Shown piece by piece: positions 1 through 6,874 of a DNA stretch of 64,000 nt (position 1 is the first letter of the stretch; each line of letters opens with the position of its first letter). The DNA is from Candidatus Desulforudis audaxviator MP104C (GTDB lineage Bacteria > Bacillota > Desulfotomaculia > Desulfotomaculales > Desulforudaceae): contig NC_010424.1 in NCBI RefSeq assembly GCF_000018425.1, forward strand, positions 1,116,001-1,180,000, read 5' to 3'. The notes under the pieces were generated by a model. That model saw nothing but the letters and a program-made list of their open reading frames with translations, ran no database searches and had not been told where the DNA came from. The position numbers and the translations under genes were made by a program.

Positions 1-199
1 GGAAGGCCAGCTCACGCTCCCAGTGCTTCACCAGGGCGTAGTCACCCTTGTCGCGAGCGTCAGCCAGTTTGGCCTCGGCGTTGTTCAGGCCGTCCACGTA
101 GGCCTTGTGGTGCGCGCCATGGTGCAGCCGCACGGTCTGTTCATCCAGGTGGGGCTCTAGGGCGTCATAGGCGTATGGCAGAGGAGGAAGACTGTGCAT
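1..199 (-). CDS. sodA: Superoxide dismutase (Fe/Mn family), N-terminal part, cut by the window edge
   Basis: Reverse-strand frame starting with ATG at 199 and running off the window at base 1 (66 codons seen). The N-terminus reads [20 protein letters not shown], followed by [15 protein letters not shown]. This is the signature start of Fe/Mn superoxide dismutases, in which the first metal-ligand His lies in the HH.xHH region. The enzyme disproportionates superoxide in the cytoplasm. A good ribosome site (AGGAGG, about 8 bases upstream on the minus strand) supports the start. The C-terminal metal ligands lie outside the window, so Fe or Mn preference cannot be judged. An oxygen-defence enzyme is plausible in an anaerobe with occasional oxygen exposure. 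Confidence 0.93.
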   Translation of the reverse strand, partial: MHSLPPLPYAYDALEPHLDEQTVRLHHGAHHKAYVDGLNNAEAKLADARDKGDYALVKHWERELAF

Positions 200-394
200 C
201 GATCTAAACCTCCTTTTTGATTTATCCTGATTCTGACACAACCTGCCCCGGGCACGCAAGTCCGGTTCGTCCCCCGGGCTCACCAAATGGACAAGGTTTT
301 AGGGTGGAGGGTGGCGCCGTGCTGGTCACGGGCCTGGCCGGGGTGACACGGTACACCTGGGACGGCCGACAGATCGTCCGTAGGTAACACAAGA

Positions 395-430
395 AGCCCG
401 CGGCTGGCTAACCTCCACTCGCCGCGGGTT
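395..430 (-). terminator. Weak hairpin terminator candidate downstream of tRNA-Leu
   Basis: CCCGCGGC (397-404) pairs with GCCGCGGG (421-428) around a 16-base loop. On the minus strand the hairpin is followed by only a moderately T-rich stretch. It sits just 3' of tRNA-Leu. The rest of 200-443 holds no gene I can support; a short plus-strand open frame ending near 384 has no start or recognisable content. Confidence 0.35.
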
Positions 431-443
431 TGCTGTTCATTTC

Positions 444-531
<88 letters not shown>

Positions 532-662
532 ACGACACACCTGAATTATACCATACCCCGCGCGGTCCGGGCAAGAAAGACGGGGAACAAAATCAGCCCT
601 GGGAACAAGAAGGGCAACCGGGAAGAAAATACCTGGATTGGTTTGCCTTTGCATAATTGATT

Positions 663-691
663 TTGACAAGGTAAACTATGAGAATAATAAA
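663..691 (+). promoter_or_regulatory. Probable sigma-A promoter for the NifU-like gene
   Basis: TTGACA (663-668), a 17-base spacer and AATAAA (686-691, 4 of 6 matches to TATAAT). Transcription would start near 698, directly in front of the ribosome site at 702-708, leaving a very short leader. Confidence 0.55.
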
Positions 692-715
692 ACATGCGCG
701 TGGGGAGGTCCGGAT

Positions 716-937
716 GTGAGGGAGAAAGTCGAGGAAGTGTTGAACAAGGTTCGTCCCTATCTGCAGCGGGACGGAGGAGATGTGGAATTGGTCGATGTCA
801 AGGACGGCGTTGTCCATGTGCGGCTCAAAGGGGCCTGTCGAGGCTGACCGATGTCTACTGTCACCCTCAAGCAGGGAATTGAGCGGTCGCTCAAGGAAGC
901 GGTTCCCGAAGTCAAACGGGTGGTCCAGATCTTTTAA
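716..937 (+). CDS. NifU-like Fe-S scaffold domain protein, probable selenoprotein (UGA at codon 44)
   Basis: The frame starts at GTG 716 behind GGGGAGG (702-708) and ends at TAA 935-937, giving 73 residues if the in-frame UGA at 845-847 is read through. It matches the NifU C-terminal domain, which carries or transfers a [4Fe-4S] cluster through a CxxC motif. The segment before the [19 protein letters not shown], and the segment after it, [12 protein letters not shown], are both family hallmarks. The motif would read C-R-G-U instead of C-x-x-C, so UGA sits exactly on the second cluster-ligand cysteine. A hairpin suitable as a bacterial SECIS follows (863-887), and selA and selB are 34 kb away in the same window. 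The alternative is a TGC-to-TGA nonsense mutation. The frame is otherwise undamaged on both sides, which argues for selenocysteine without proving it. Stand-alone NifU-domain proteins of this size are normal. Confidence 0.8.
863..887 (+). promoter_or_regulatory. Candidate bacterial SECIS hairpin
   Basis: Downstream of the UGA at 845-847, CUCAA (866-870) pairs with UUGAG (879-883). Three more pairs (863-865 with 885-887) lie below a bulged C884. The apical loop is GCAGGGAA (871-878). The loop starts 23 bases after the UGA and has G as its first base, which fits my recollection of the bSECIS rules (loop 16-37 bases from UGA, an early loop G). No folding energy was calculated. Confidence 0.55.
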
Positions 938-945
938 GGTCGAAT

Positions 946-972
946 CCCCCCCCCCCCCCTCACGGGGGGGGG
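946..972 (+). other. Homopolymeric C14/G9 inverted repeat
   Basis: Fourteen C (946-959), a TCAC spacer and nine G (964-972) lie 8 bases after the NifU-like stop. As RNA this is a very stable hairpin. It lacks a U tract, so it is not a classic terminator, but it could define the 3' end by blocking exonucleases. Slippage and assembly error are likely here. The remaining bases to 1089 show no gene. Confidence 0.7.
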
Positions 973-1089
973 CATGGTGAAGAGGTTGGACTGTCCCGCC
1001 ACGGGGAAGAATACTATTACCAGGAAACCTAAATACTGGATTAATTGGGAGAGTTATTGGTAGTGCACGGGGCTTGACTGCGGATTTCC

Positions 1090-1118
1090 TTGACAGACAG
1101 TGGATAAGCCATTACAAT
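1090..1118 (+). promoter_or_regulatory. Sigma-A promoter upstream of rny
   Basis: TTGACA (1090-1095), exact 17-base spacer, TACAAT (1113-1118). The leader to the rny start would be about 200 bases. No other gene is visible in 973-1321. Confidence 0.8.
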
Positions 1119-1321
1119 TATGTTTGGGAGAAAATAGAATTGGCATTTACCTCATCGGTTTAAGGATAAATAACCGAATACGGCATCATGGAGCATATGC
1201 CTTAGAGCGCATGCGGGTGTTTCCGTGGAGTAGGTGCCAGTCGTTTTCTGCCGGGGTATCCTCGGTTTTTCTATTTTGTTTTCTATTTTCAATGTCTAAT
1301 TGAGTAAGGGAGGTGAACTTC

Positions 1322-2863
1322 TTGCTTGAAAACACAGCAATAATAATCGCCATCACTACCGGATTCGTAGCATTTATCGGTGGGTATTTCCTGCGCAAGC
1401 TGCTGGGTGAGATGAAAATCACGTCCGCGGAGGAGCGGGCCAGGTTGGTACTTGAGGAGGCGGCCAAAGAGGCTGAATCCAAGAAGAGAGAGGCAGTGGT
1501 TGAGGCCAAGGAAGAGATCCTGAAACTTCGGAACGAGGTAGAGCGGGAAAGCCGGGAACGGCGCAGTGAGCTGCAGCGCCAGGAACGGCGTCTGGTGCAG
1601 AAGGAAGAGAGTCTGGACCGCAAACTAGAAGCCCTGGAGAAAAAGGAGGAAAACCTGGCCAAAAGAGAGACTGAACTGGCTAAAATGCACGAGGAACTGA
1701 AGGCGCTGCACCAGAAAGAGCTGCAGGAACTGGAACGGATTTCCGGCCTTTCCACCGAGGAGGCCAGGCAGATTCTGCTGCAGGACGTGGAGAAAGAAAT
1801 CCAGCAGGAAGCAGCATTGCTGGTCAAGGAGATCGAGGGGCGGGCCAAGGAGGAGGCCGACCGGCGGGCCCGGAATATTATTTCTCTAGCCATTCAACGC
1901 TGTGCGGCTGACCATGTGGCCGAATCGACAGTGGCGGTGATCCCGCTGCCCAACGAGGAAATGAAGGGACGGATCATCGGGCGTGAGGGACGCAACATCC
2001 GTGCCTTTGAGACCCTGACCGGGGTGGACCTGATTATTGACGACACACCGGAGGCCGTGATCGTGTCAGGATTTGACCCGATCCGCCGGGAAACCGCGCG
2101 TATGGCCCTGGAGAAGTTGATCTCGGACGGCCGGATCCATCCGGCCAGAATCGAAGAGATGGTGGAAAAGGCCCGCAAGGACATGGAGGTCCAGATCCGC
2201 GATACCGGCGAGCAGGCGGCTTTCGATGCGAACGTGCACGGGTTGCACCCGGATCTGATCAAGCTGCTGGGGCGGTTAAAGTACCGGACGAGCTACGGCC
2301 AGAATGTGCTGAAGCATTCGGTCGAGGTCGCCTATCTGGCCGGCTTGATGGCTGCCGAACTGAGGGCGGACGAAAAGCTGGCCCGGCGGGCCGGACTTCT
2401 GCACGACGTCGGCAAGGCCGTGGACCACGAGGTGGAGGGTCCCCACGTGACCATCGGCGTCGACTTGGCCAAGAAGTACGGTGAAAGCCCCGAAGTCCTG
2501 CACGCCATCGCTGCCCACCACGGCGATGAAGAGCCGGAGACCGTGGAAGCGGTGCTGATTCAGGCCGCCGATGCCATATCGGCCGCCCGTCCGGGAGCCC
2601 GGCGCGAAACATTGGAGGCCTACGTCAAGCGGTTGACCAAATTGGAAGATATAGCCAACTCCTTCCCCGGAGTTGAAAAGGCCTTTGCAATCCAGGCTGG
2701 TCGTGAGATCCGGATTATGGTCAAGCCGGACAAAGTGGACGACTTGGGTGCGGTACGCCTTGTCCGTGATATCGCGCGTAAGATCGAAAACGAACTTGAA
2801 TATCCGGGTCAGATCAAGGTTGTCATTATCCGTGAGACCCGGGTGGTCGAGTATGCCAAATAG
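1322..2863 (+). CDS. rny: Ribonuclease Y
   Basis: Endoribonuclease of 513 residues that starts mRNA decay, anchored to the membrane. The sequence shows an N-terminal membrane segment (about residues 3-22) and a long charged coiled coil (about 35-185). A KH RNA-binding domain follows with [15 protein letters not shown] (about 215-230), then an HD phosphohydrolase domain with [12 protein letters not shown] and LLHDVGKA. Length and order are typical of the family. I chose TTG 1322 because AAGGGAGG (1306-1313) lies 8 bases upstream; the GTG at 1313 overlaps that ribosome site. ymdB follows 24 bases later and spoVS after that, the conserved Firmicute order. Confidence 0.95.
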   Translation: MLENTAIIIAITTGFVAFIGGYFLRKLLGEMKITSAEERARLVLEEAAKEAESKKREAVVEAKEEILKLRNEVERESRERRSELQRQERRLVQKEESLDRKLEALEKKEENLAKRETELAKMHEELKALHQKELQELERISGLSTEEARQILLQDVEKEIQQEAALLVKEIEGRAKEEADRRARNIISLAIQRCAADHVAESTVAVIPLPNEEMKGRIIGREGRNIRAFETLTGVDLIIDDTPEAVIVSGFDPIRRETARMALEKLISDGRIHPARIEEMVEKARKDMEVQIRDTGEQAAFDANVHGLHPDLIKLLGRLKYRTSYGQNVLKHSVEVAYLAGLMAAELRADEKLARRAGLLHDVGKAVDHEVEGPHVTIGVDLAKKYGESPEVLHAIAAHHGDEEPETVEAVLIQAADAISAARPGARRETLEAYVKRLTKLEDIANSFPGVEKAFAIQAGREIRIMVKPDKVDDLGAVRLVRDIARKIENELEYPGQIKVVIIRETRVVEYAK

Positions 2864-2887
2864 ATGGGCCAGGAGTAGGGGAATGCG

Positions 2888-3676
2888 GTGCGTCTTCTGA
2901 TGATCGGCGACGTTGTGGGCCGCCCCGGGCGCAGGGCCTGTCGGGTGGAGGTGGAGCATCTGGTCCGGGACCACGGCGTGGACCTGGTGATTGCCAACGG
3001 CGAGAATGCGGCGGGAGGTAACGGGATCACCCGGGAAATAGCGAATGAACTCTTCTCTTGTGGGATCGACGTACTCACCATGGGTAATCATGTTTGGGAC
3101 AAGAAAGAGATTCTGAGCTTCATCGAGCAGGAGGTCCGGCTCCTCAGACCGGCGAACTACCCTCCCGGCACTCCGGGGGTCGGTTACGCATTCTACCGGA
3201 GCCGAAAGGATCATCTGGTTGCGGTGATCAACCTCTCGGGGCGTGTGTACCTGGCCAATCTGGAGTGCCCGTTTCGCACGGTCAACCGGCTCCTGGACGA
3301 CATCAGGAAGTATACGCCGGTGGTGCTTGTAGATTTTCACGCGGAGGCTACTTCCGAGAAGATCGCTATGGGTTGGTACCTCGACGGGAAGGTGAGCGCG
3401 GTATGCGGCACGCACACCCACGTGCAGACCGCCGATGAACGTATTCTGCCCCGGGGTACCGCTTACATCTCCGATGTCGGCATGACCGGCCCTCGGGATT
3501 CGATCATCGGAGTAAAGGTAGAGACGGTGCTCGAAAAGTTCCTCACTCAGATGCCGAAGCAGTTTCAGGTGGCCAGCGGGCCGTATCAGTTCAACGCCGT
3601 TCTGGTAACCGTGGATCCGGATTCGGGAAAAGCGCTGAATATCTCGCGCATTCAAGGGTATGAGCCGCCATCATAA
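2888..3676 (+). CDS. ymdB: YmdB-type metallophosphoesterase (2',3'-cyclic nucleotide phosphodiesterase family)
   Basis: 262 residues of the TIGR00282/YmdB family. Metal-binding motifs are visible in order: GDVVGRPGR near the N-terminus, NGENAAGG, MGNHVWD, DFHAEATSEK and GTHTHVQTAD. These build a binuclear metal centre. In Bacillus the homologue is a phosphodiesterase that affects sporulation and biofilm gene expression. The GTG start is preceded by AGGAGTAGGGGAA. The gene is probably cotranscribed with rny. The exact cellular substrate in this organism cannot be read from the sequence. Confidence 0.92.
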   Translation: MRLLMIGDVVGRPGRRACRVEVEHLVRDHGVDLVIANGENAAGGNGITREIANELFSCGIDVLTMGNHVWDKKEILSFIEQEVRLLRPANYPPGTPGVGYAFYRSRKDHLVAVINLSGRVYLANLECPFRTVNRLLDDIRKYTPVVLVDFHAEATSEKIAMGWYLDGKVSAVCGTHTHVQTADERILPRGTAYISDVGMTGPRDSIIGVKVETVLEKFLTQMPKQFQVASGPYQFNAVLVTVDPDSGKALNISRIQGYEPPS

Positions 3677-3695
3677 AAATTTTTCCAGTTATGCT

Positions 3696-3722
3696 AAAGG
3701 AATTCTCGATATCTTGGCGAAT
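3696..3722 (+). promoter_or_regulatory. Sigma-H-type promoter for spoVS
   Basis: AAAGGAATT (3696-3704), then exactly 11 bases, then GGCGAAT (3716-3722). This meets the sigma-H consensus RnAGGAwWW-N11/12-RnnGAAT in every specified position. spoVS is a sigma-H gene in Bacillus subtilis, which agrees with the position 55 bases before the spoVS start. Confidence 0.75.
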
Positions 3723-3776
3723 ACCCATTGAATGATGTGGTAGCTGTCTCCGAAGCCTTTAAGGAGGTTACTAGAT

Positions 3777-4037
3777 ATGGAAGTGTTAAAGGTTTCAGCA
3801 AAATCCAACCCAAATTCCGTAGCCGGCGCCCTGGCTGGGGTTTTGCGCGAACGCGGCACCGCCGAACTCCAGGCGATTGGAGCTGGGGCCATCAACCAGG
3901 CAGTGAAAGCCATCGCAATCGCCCGAGGGTTTGTAGCGCCCAGTGGAATGGACCTGATTTGTATCCCGGCATTCACCGATATTATGATCGACGGGGAAGA
4001 AAGAACGGCGATCAAGCTGATTGTGGAACCGCGCTAG
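3777..4037 (+). CDS. spoVS: Stage V sporulation protein S
   Basis: 86 residues, the usual SpoVS length, an Alba-fold protein needed around stage V of sporulation and coat assembly in Bacillus. Family segments seen are EVLKVSAKSNPNSVAGAL, AIGAGAINQAVKAIAIARG and DLICIPAFTDI. The ATG has a strong ribosome site (AAGGAGG). It follows rny-ymdB as in other spore formers but has its own apparent sigma-H promoter, so it can be switched on independently at the onset of sporulation. The gap to 4162 contains no gene. Confidence 0.97.
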   Translation: MEVLKVSAKSNPNSVAGALAGVLRERGTAELQAIGAGAINQAVKAIAIARGFVAPSGMDLICIPAFTDIMIDGEERTAIKLIVEPR

Positions 4038-4162
4038 CAGCGGAAACAATTTAGGGCAGGGCAAAACACCTTGGCCGGCTCCTTTTTTTCACAGGGGGAT
4101 GGGTCAAGGTGTAGCTTTTTGGGAGGATAGTATTTACAGTTACCGTCTGAGCAGGTGAGATT

Positions 4163-4975
4163 ATGCCCGCGGATCTGCACGTACACACCACCGCCTCTGA
4201 CGGCACCGTGACCCCGGCCGGGGTGGTGCAACTGGCTCGCGCCCTCGGTCTCGGTGCGATTGCGATCACCGACCATGACACGGTAAGCGGAGTTGCGCCG
4301 GCCCTGCAGAGGGCCGGCGCAACAGACGGACCCCTGGTCATTCCCGGGATTGAGATCAGTGCCAGTCACCAGGGGCGTGACGTCCATATTCTCGGGTACT
4401 ACGTAGACACGAAACACGCCGGCTTCCTAGCCCGGATTAAAGAACTGGCGGAAAAACGTGCCGAGAGGGCGGCCCGGATGATCGCGCGCCTGCAGTCACT
4501 GGGTCTGGCGGTTACGTTGAACGACGTGCTGGACTTTGCCGGTCCGGCCAGTCTCGGGCGTCCGCACATCGCCGACGCCCTGCTCCGCGCCGGGATTGTC
4601 AAGAACCGTGCCGAAGCCTTCAGCCGCTGGATCGGGCGGGACTGTCCGGGTTATGTGTCCCGGCAGCAGGTTTCGCCGTTCGAGGCCGTAGCCCTGGTCC
4701 GCTTGGCGAAAGGTGTTCCCGTTCTGGCACATCCGGGCACGGCCCGGGTGGACGACATCATCGCGGATTTGGCTGTTGTGGGCCTGCAGGGCTTGGAAGT
4801 GTACCATCCGGACCACACTCCCGAGCAGGTGCGCCGTTACCTGGATTTGGCCGCTGCGCTGCGGCTGGTGGCGACCGGGGGGTCCGATTTTCACGGCAGC
4901 GACAACCATGGGCGGCTGGGTGAGGCGCTGGTACCGTTAAAGGTGGTGGAGGAGCTGAAACTCAGGCGTATGTGA
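4163..4975 (+). CDS. PHP-domain phosphoesterase (TrpH/YciV-like)
   Basis: 270 residues. Polymerase-and-histidinol-phosphatase metal motifs appear in order: ADLHVHTTASDGT at the N-terminus, ITDHDT, HILGYYVD, PVLAHPG and GGSDFHG near the C-terminus. Family members hydrolyse 3',5'-nucleoside bisphosphates or act as 5'-3' exonucleases on short RNA. The precise substrate cannot be fixed here. The ATG at 4163 is preceded by a modest ribosome site (CAGGTGAG). The gene stands between spoVS and a small coiled-coil gene on the same strand. Confidence 0.88.
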   Translation: MPADLHVHTTASDGTVTPAGVVQLARALGLGAIAITDHDTVSGVAPALQRAGATDGPLVIPGIEISASHQGRDVHILGYYVDTKHAGFLARIKELAEKRAERAARMIARLQSLGLAVTLNDVLDFAGPASLGRPHIADALLRAGIVKNRAEAFSRWIGRDCPGYVSRQQVSPFEAVALVRLAKGVPVLAHPGTARVDDIIADLAVVGLQGLEVYHPDHTPEQVRRYLDLAAALRLVATGGSDFHGSDNHGRLGEALVPLKVVEELKLRRM

Positions 4976-5037
4976 GTCTATCAAGAATCCAAACTACATA
5001 AACTATACGTAAACACTGAGTTTTGGGGGTCTGCAGG

Positions 5038-5307
5038 ATGCTGTATGATATTGGCCGTCTGGAGCAGCGGGTACGTGAACTCGAGGATAAACTGCTCCAG
5101 CTGCGGTTGAGCCGGAGGGTACTGATGCTGCTTTTGGAAAAACAGGAGCAGGAGAAGGCCACTTTCCTGGAACGCCTCGAACGGGAGAATCGTCGGTTGA
5201 TGCGTGCCAACCACCAGTATGCCCAGAACCTCCTCCAAAAGAACCGGCAGATTTACGAGCTTGAGTCCCGTCTACAAATGATCAGTGGTGAGAAATCGAG
5301 GCATTAA
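5038..5307 (+). CDS. Small coiled-coil protein, unknown
   Basis: 89 residues, almost entirely charged heptad-like sequence (RLEQRVRELEDKLLQLRL, then ERLERENRRLMRANHQYAQ), predicted to form a long coiled coil, with no membrane segment and no cysteines. I do not recognise a family. ATG 5038 is preferred over an in-frame TTG at 5023 because GGGGG lies 8-12 bases upstream of the ATG. It is on the same strand as the PHP gene 62 bases earlier. It might be a DivIC- or ZapB-like structural protein, but this is only a guess from composition. Confidence 0.6.
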   Translation: MLYDIGRLEQRVRELEDKLLQLRLSRRVLMLLLEKQEQEKATFLERLERENRRLMRANHQYAQNLLQKNRQIYELESRLQMISGEKSRH

Positions 5308-5436
5308 ACAGCTTATCCACAAAACTATGCACATAATGGAAAAACTGTTAATAACCTCAGTTAATGGCACAAGCCCCAACACATGACATTACAGGACAGG
5401 GCCGGTTCGGGTCTCTTTTTTTTCTCTCCCCACGTA

Positions 5437-5445
5437 TGCTATAAT
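5437..5445 (+). promoter_or_regulatory. Extended -10 promoter for the DUF3842 gene
   Basis: TGCTATAAT with the TGn extension, 22 bases before the GTG at 5467. No convincing -35 box, as expected for extended -10 promoters. The same TGCTATAAT occurs before guaB. Confidence 0.6.
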
Positions 5446-5466
5446 TCAGGGCAGAGGTGGGAGCGG

Positions 5467-5880
5467 GTGCGTATTGCGGTCGTTGACGGCCAGGGGGGCG
5501 GCATTGGTAAGCACATCACGGAAAAACTCAGAAAGGAACTCCCCGAAGGGACAGAGATTCTCGCTCTAGGCACGAACGCTCTGGCTACGGCGGTAATGCT
5601 GCGGGCCGGGGCGAACGAGGGCGCGAGCGGGGAAAACGCCGTCGTGTTGAATGCTGGGAGAGTGGACCTCATTGTCGGCCCGATCAGTATAGTTGTGCCC
5701 AATTCCATGCTGGGGGAACTCACCCCCAAAATGGCCGAAGCCATCGCCCAGAGCGCCGCTGCCAAAATCTTGTTGCCCTTGATTCCGGGGAGAACCACCA
5801 TTGTGGGCTTGAAGTCCGAACCATTACCGCACCTGATTGACGAACTGGTGCGCAAGGTGCGGGAAGCCCAGGCTGATTGA
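5467..5880 (+). CDS. DUF3842 family protein
   Basis: 137 residues. The N-terminus, RIAVVDGQGGGIGKHITEKL, resembles a Rossmann-type glycine-rich loop and continues with ILALGTNALATAVMLRAGA. I recognise the DUF3842 family of anaerobic Firmicutes, for which I know no tested function. A nucleotide-binding role is suggested only by the GQGGGIG loop. The GTG at 5467 is chosen because AGAGGTGGGAG precedes it and conservation begins there. The upstream open stretch contains the promoter. Confidence 0.75.
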   Translation: MRIAVVDGQGGGIGKHITEKLRKELPEGTEILALGTNALATAVMLRAGANEGASGENAVVLNAGRVDLIVGPISIVVPNSMLGELTPKMAEAIAQSAAAKILLPLIPGRTTIVGLKSEPLPHLIDELVRKVREAQAD

Positions 5881-5949
5881 CTCAGGTACCGTTTTTGATA
5901 CCTCAGTCCGGTGTGGTCCTTTCTATAAATTTTTTTAAGGAGGATTTCC

Positions 5950-6558
5950 GTGGGCTGCAAGTTATTCTTGGTGCGGCACGGTGAAACACTGTGGAATCAT
6001 GCGCTCCGTTATCAGGGTCACGCGGATATATCCCTGAGTGACTTAGGAATCGAGCAGGCGCGGGCACTGGCCCGGCGGTTGAAGAACCAGCGGTTTGCCG
6101 GCTTCTACTCCAGCGACTTGCGCCGGGCGTACGACACCGCTCGCATCCTGGCGGAGCCACACGGGGCTGAGGTGCAGCGGATGGCAGAATTACGCGAGAT
6201 TAACTTCGGTGATTGGGAGGGGTTGACCCGGGAGGAGATTATCAATTTATACCCCGACATTTCCCGAAAGTGGTGGTCTCGACCGTTGGAAACCCGGCTG
6301 CCGGGGGGTGAGACCCTGAACGAGGTGGCCGACCGCTGCGTCCGGGCGCTGCAAATCATTGCCGCACGCCATCCTGACGACCAGGTATTGGTGGCTGCCC
6401 ACGGTGGTTCGATCCGGGCCAGTGTGGCCCGCCTGATGCGGATGGACCTCAATCAGTACTGGCGACTGCGCCAAGACAACGCCGCCCTCACAATCATTGA
6501 ACTTTTCGGGTCCGACCGCGCGCAGCTTTTGCTTTTCAACGACACCTGCCATCTTTAA
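5950..6558 (+). CDS. Histidine phosphatase family protein (phosphoglycerate mutase-like)
   Basis: 202 residues of the branch-1 histidine phosphatase superfamily. The phospho-acceptor motif LVRHGETLWN is at the N-terminus, SSDLRRAYDTA supplies a conserved arginine, the acid is in ELREINFGDWEGLT, and the second catalytic His is in VAAHGGSIRA. Relatives include CobC alpha-ribazole phosphatase and broad-specificity phosphatases as well as GpmB-type mutases. The length fits either, and no cobalamin gene is nearby to decide. The GTG start has a strong AAGGAGG site. It lies immediately before the c-di-AMP riboswitch unit. Confidence 0.9.
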   Translation: MGCKLFLVRHGETLWNHALRYQGHADISLSDLGIEQARALARRLKNQRFAGFYSSDLRRAYDTARILAEPHGAEVQRMAELREINFGDWEGLTREEIINLYPDISRKWWSRPLETRLPGGETLNEVADRCVRALQIIAARHPDDQVLVAAHGGSIRASVARLMRMDLNQYWRLRQDNAALTIIELFGSDRAQLLLFNDTCHL

Positions 6559-6585
6559 GCTCAATGCCAAAAACTGTATAGTTGT

Positions 6586-6615
6586 TTGACATCGGCCCGG
6601 GCCGGAGTGTATAGT
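6586..6615 (+). promoter_or_regulatory. Sigma-A promoter of the riboswitch transcript
   Basis: TTGACA (6586-6591), 18-base spacer, TATAGT (6610-6615). It places the start of transcription just before the ydaO-type aptamer. Confidence 0.75.
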
Positions 6616-6621
6616 ATATTC

Positions 6622-6800
6622 ATAGAGCGCTGAGTTCCCGGGAAGAGTCCGGGAAGCGGGGGAACCACTTACTGGGGTGAATCCCGGCATACCGCCGGAT
6701 AGGGTTATCTTTCGACCCGAACCCGTCAGCTAACCTCGCAAGCGTGGGAAGATGGCCGGCTGACAATGCCCGTCAGGGTCTTAGAACGGGTTATCGTTTG
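6622..6800 (+). promoter_or_regulatory. c-di-AMP riboswitch (ydaO/yuaA class)
   Basis: The aptamer shows the conserved ydaO/yuaA blocks in order: GCGCTGAGTTCCC, GGGGTGAATCCCGG, ATAGGGTTATCTTTCGACCC, GAACCCGTCAGCTAACCTCG and CAAGCGT. Riboswitches of this class bind c-di-AMP and generally switch genes off when it is high. An intrinsic terminator follows at 6809-6840, so control would be by premature termination. The controlled gene is a glutamate 2,3-aminomutase, which fits the known link between c-di-AMP and osmolyte handling. Confidence 0.93.
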
Positions 6801-6808
6801 TGCATCTT

Positions 6809-6840
6809 CCCCGGAACCAGAAGCTCCGGGGTTTTTGTTT
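6809..6840 (+). terminator. Riboswitch expression-platform terminator
   Basis: CCCCGGA (6809-6815) pairs with TCCGGGG (6825-6831) around a nine-base loop and is followed by TTTTTGTTT. It lies between the c-di-AMP aptamer and the eam start. Confidence 0.9.
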
Positions 6841-6874
6841 ATCGGGCAAAGTTTCTTGCGGGGGGGGTGAACAA

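Noticed and set aside
1100-1303. 67-codon frame in the rny leader
   Set aside because: Begins on top of the rny promoter and has no ribosome site or recognisable content.
2276-3655. 459-codon antisense open frame over rny and ymdB
   Set aside because: Complement of well-supported genes; long antisense frames are expected in GC-rich DNA.
5313-5321. Perfect DnaA box TTATCCACA
   Set aside because: One isolated copy; a 9-mer is expected by chance about once in a window this size, and no origin genes are near.
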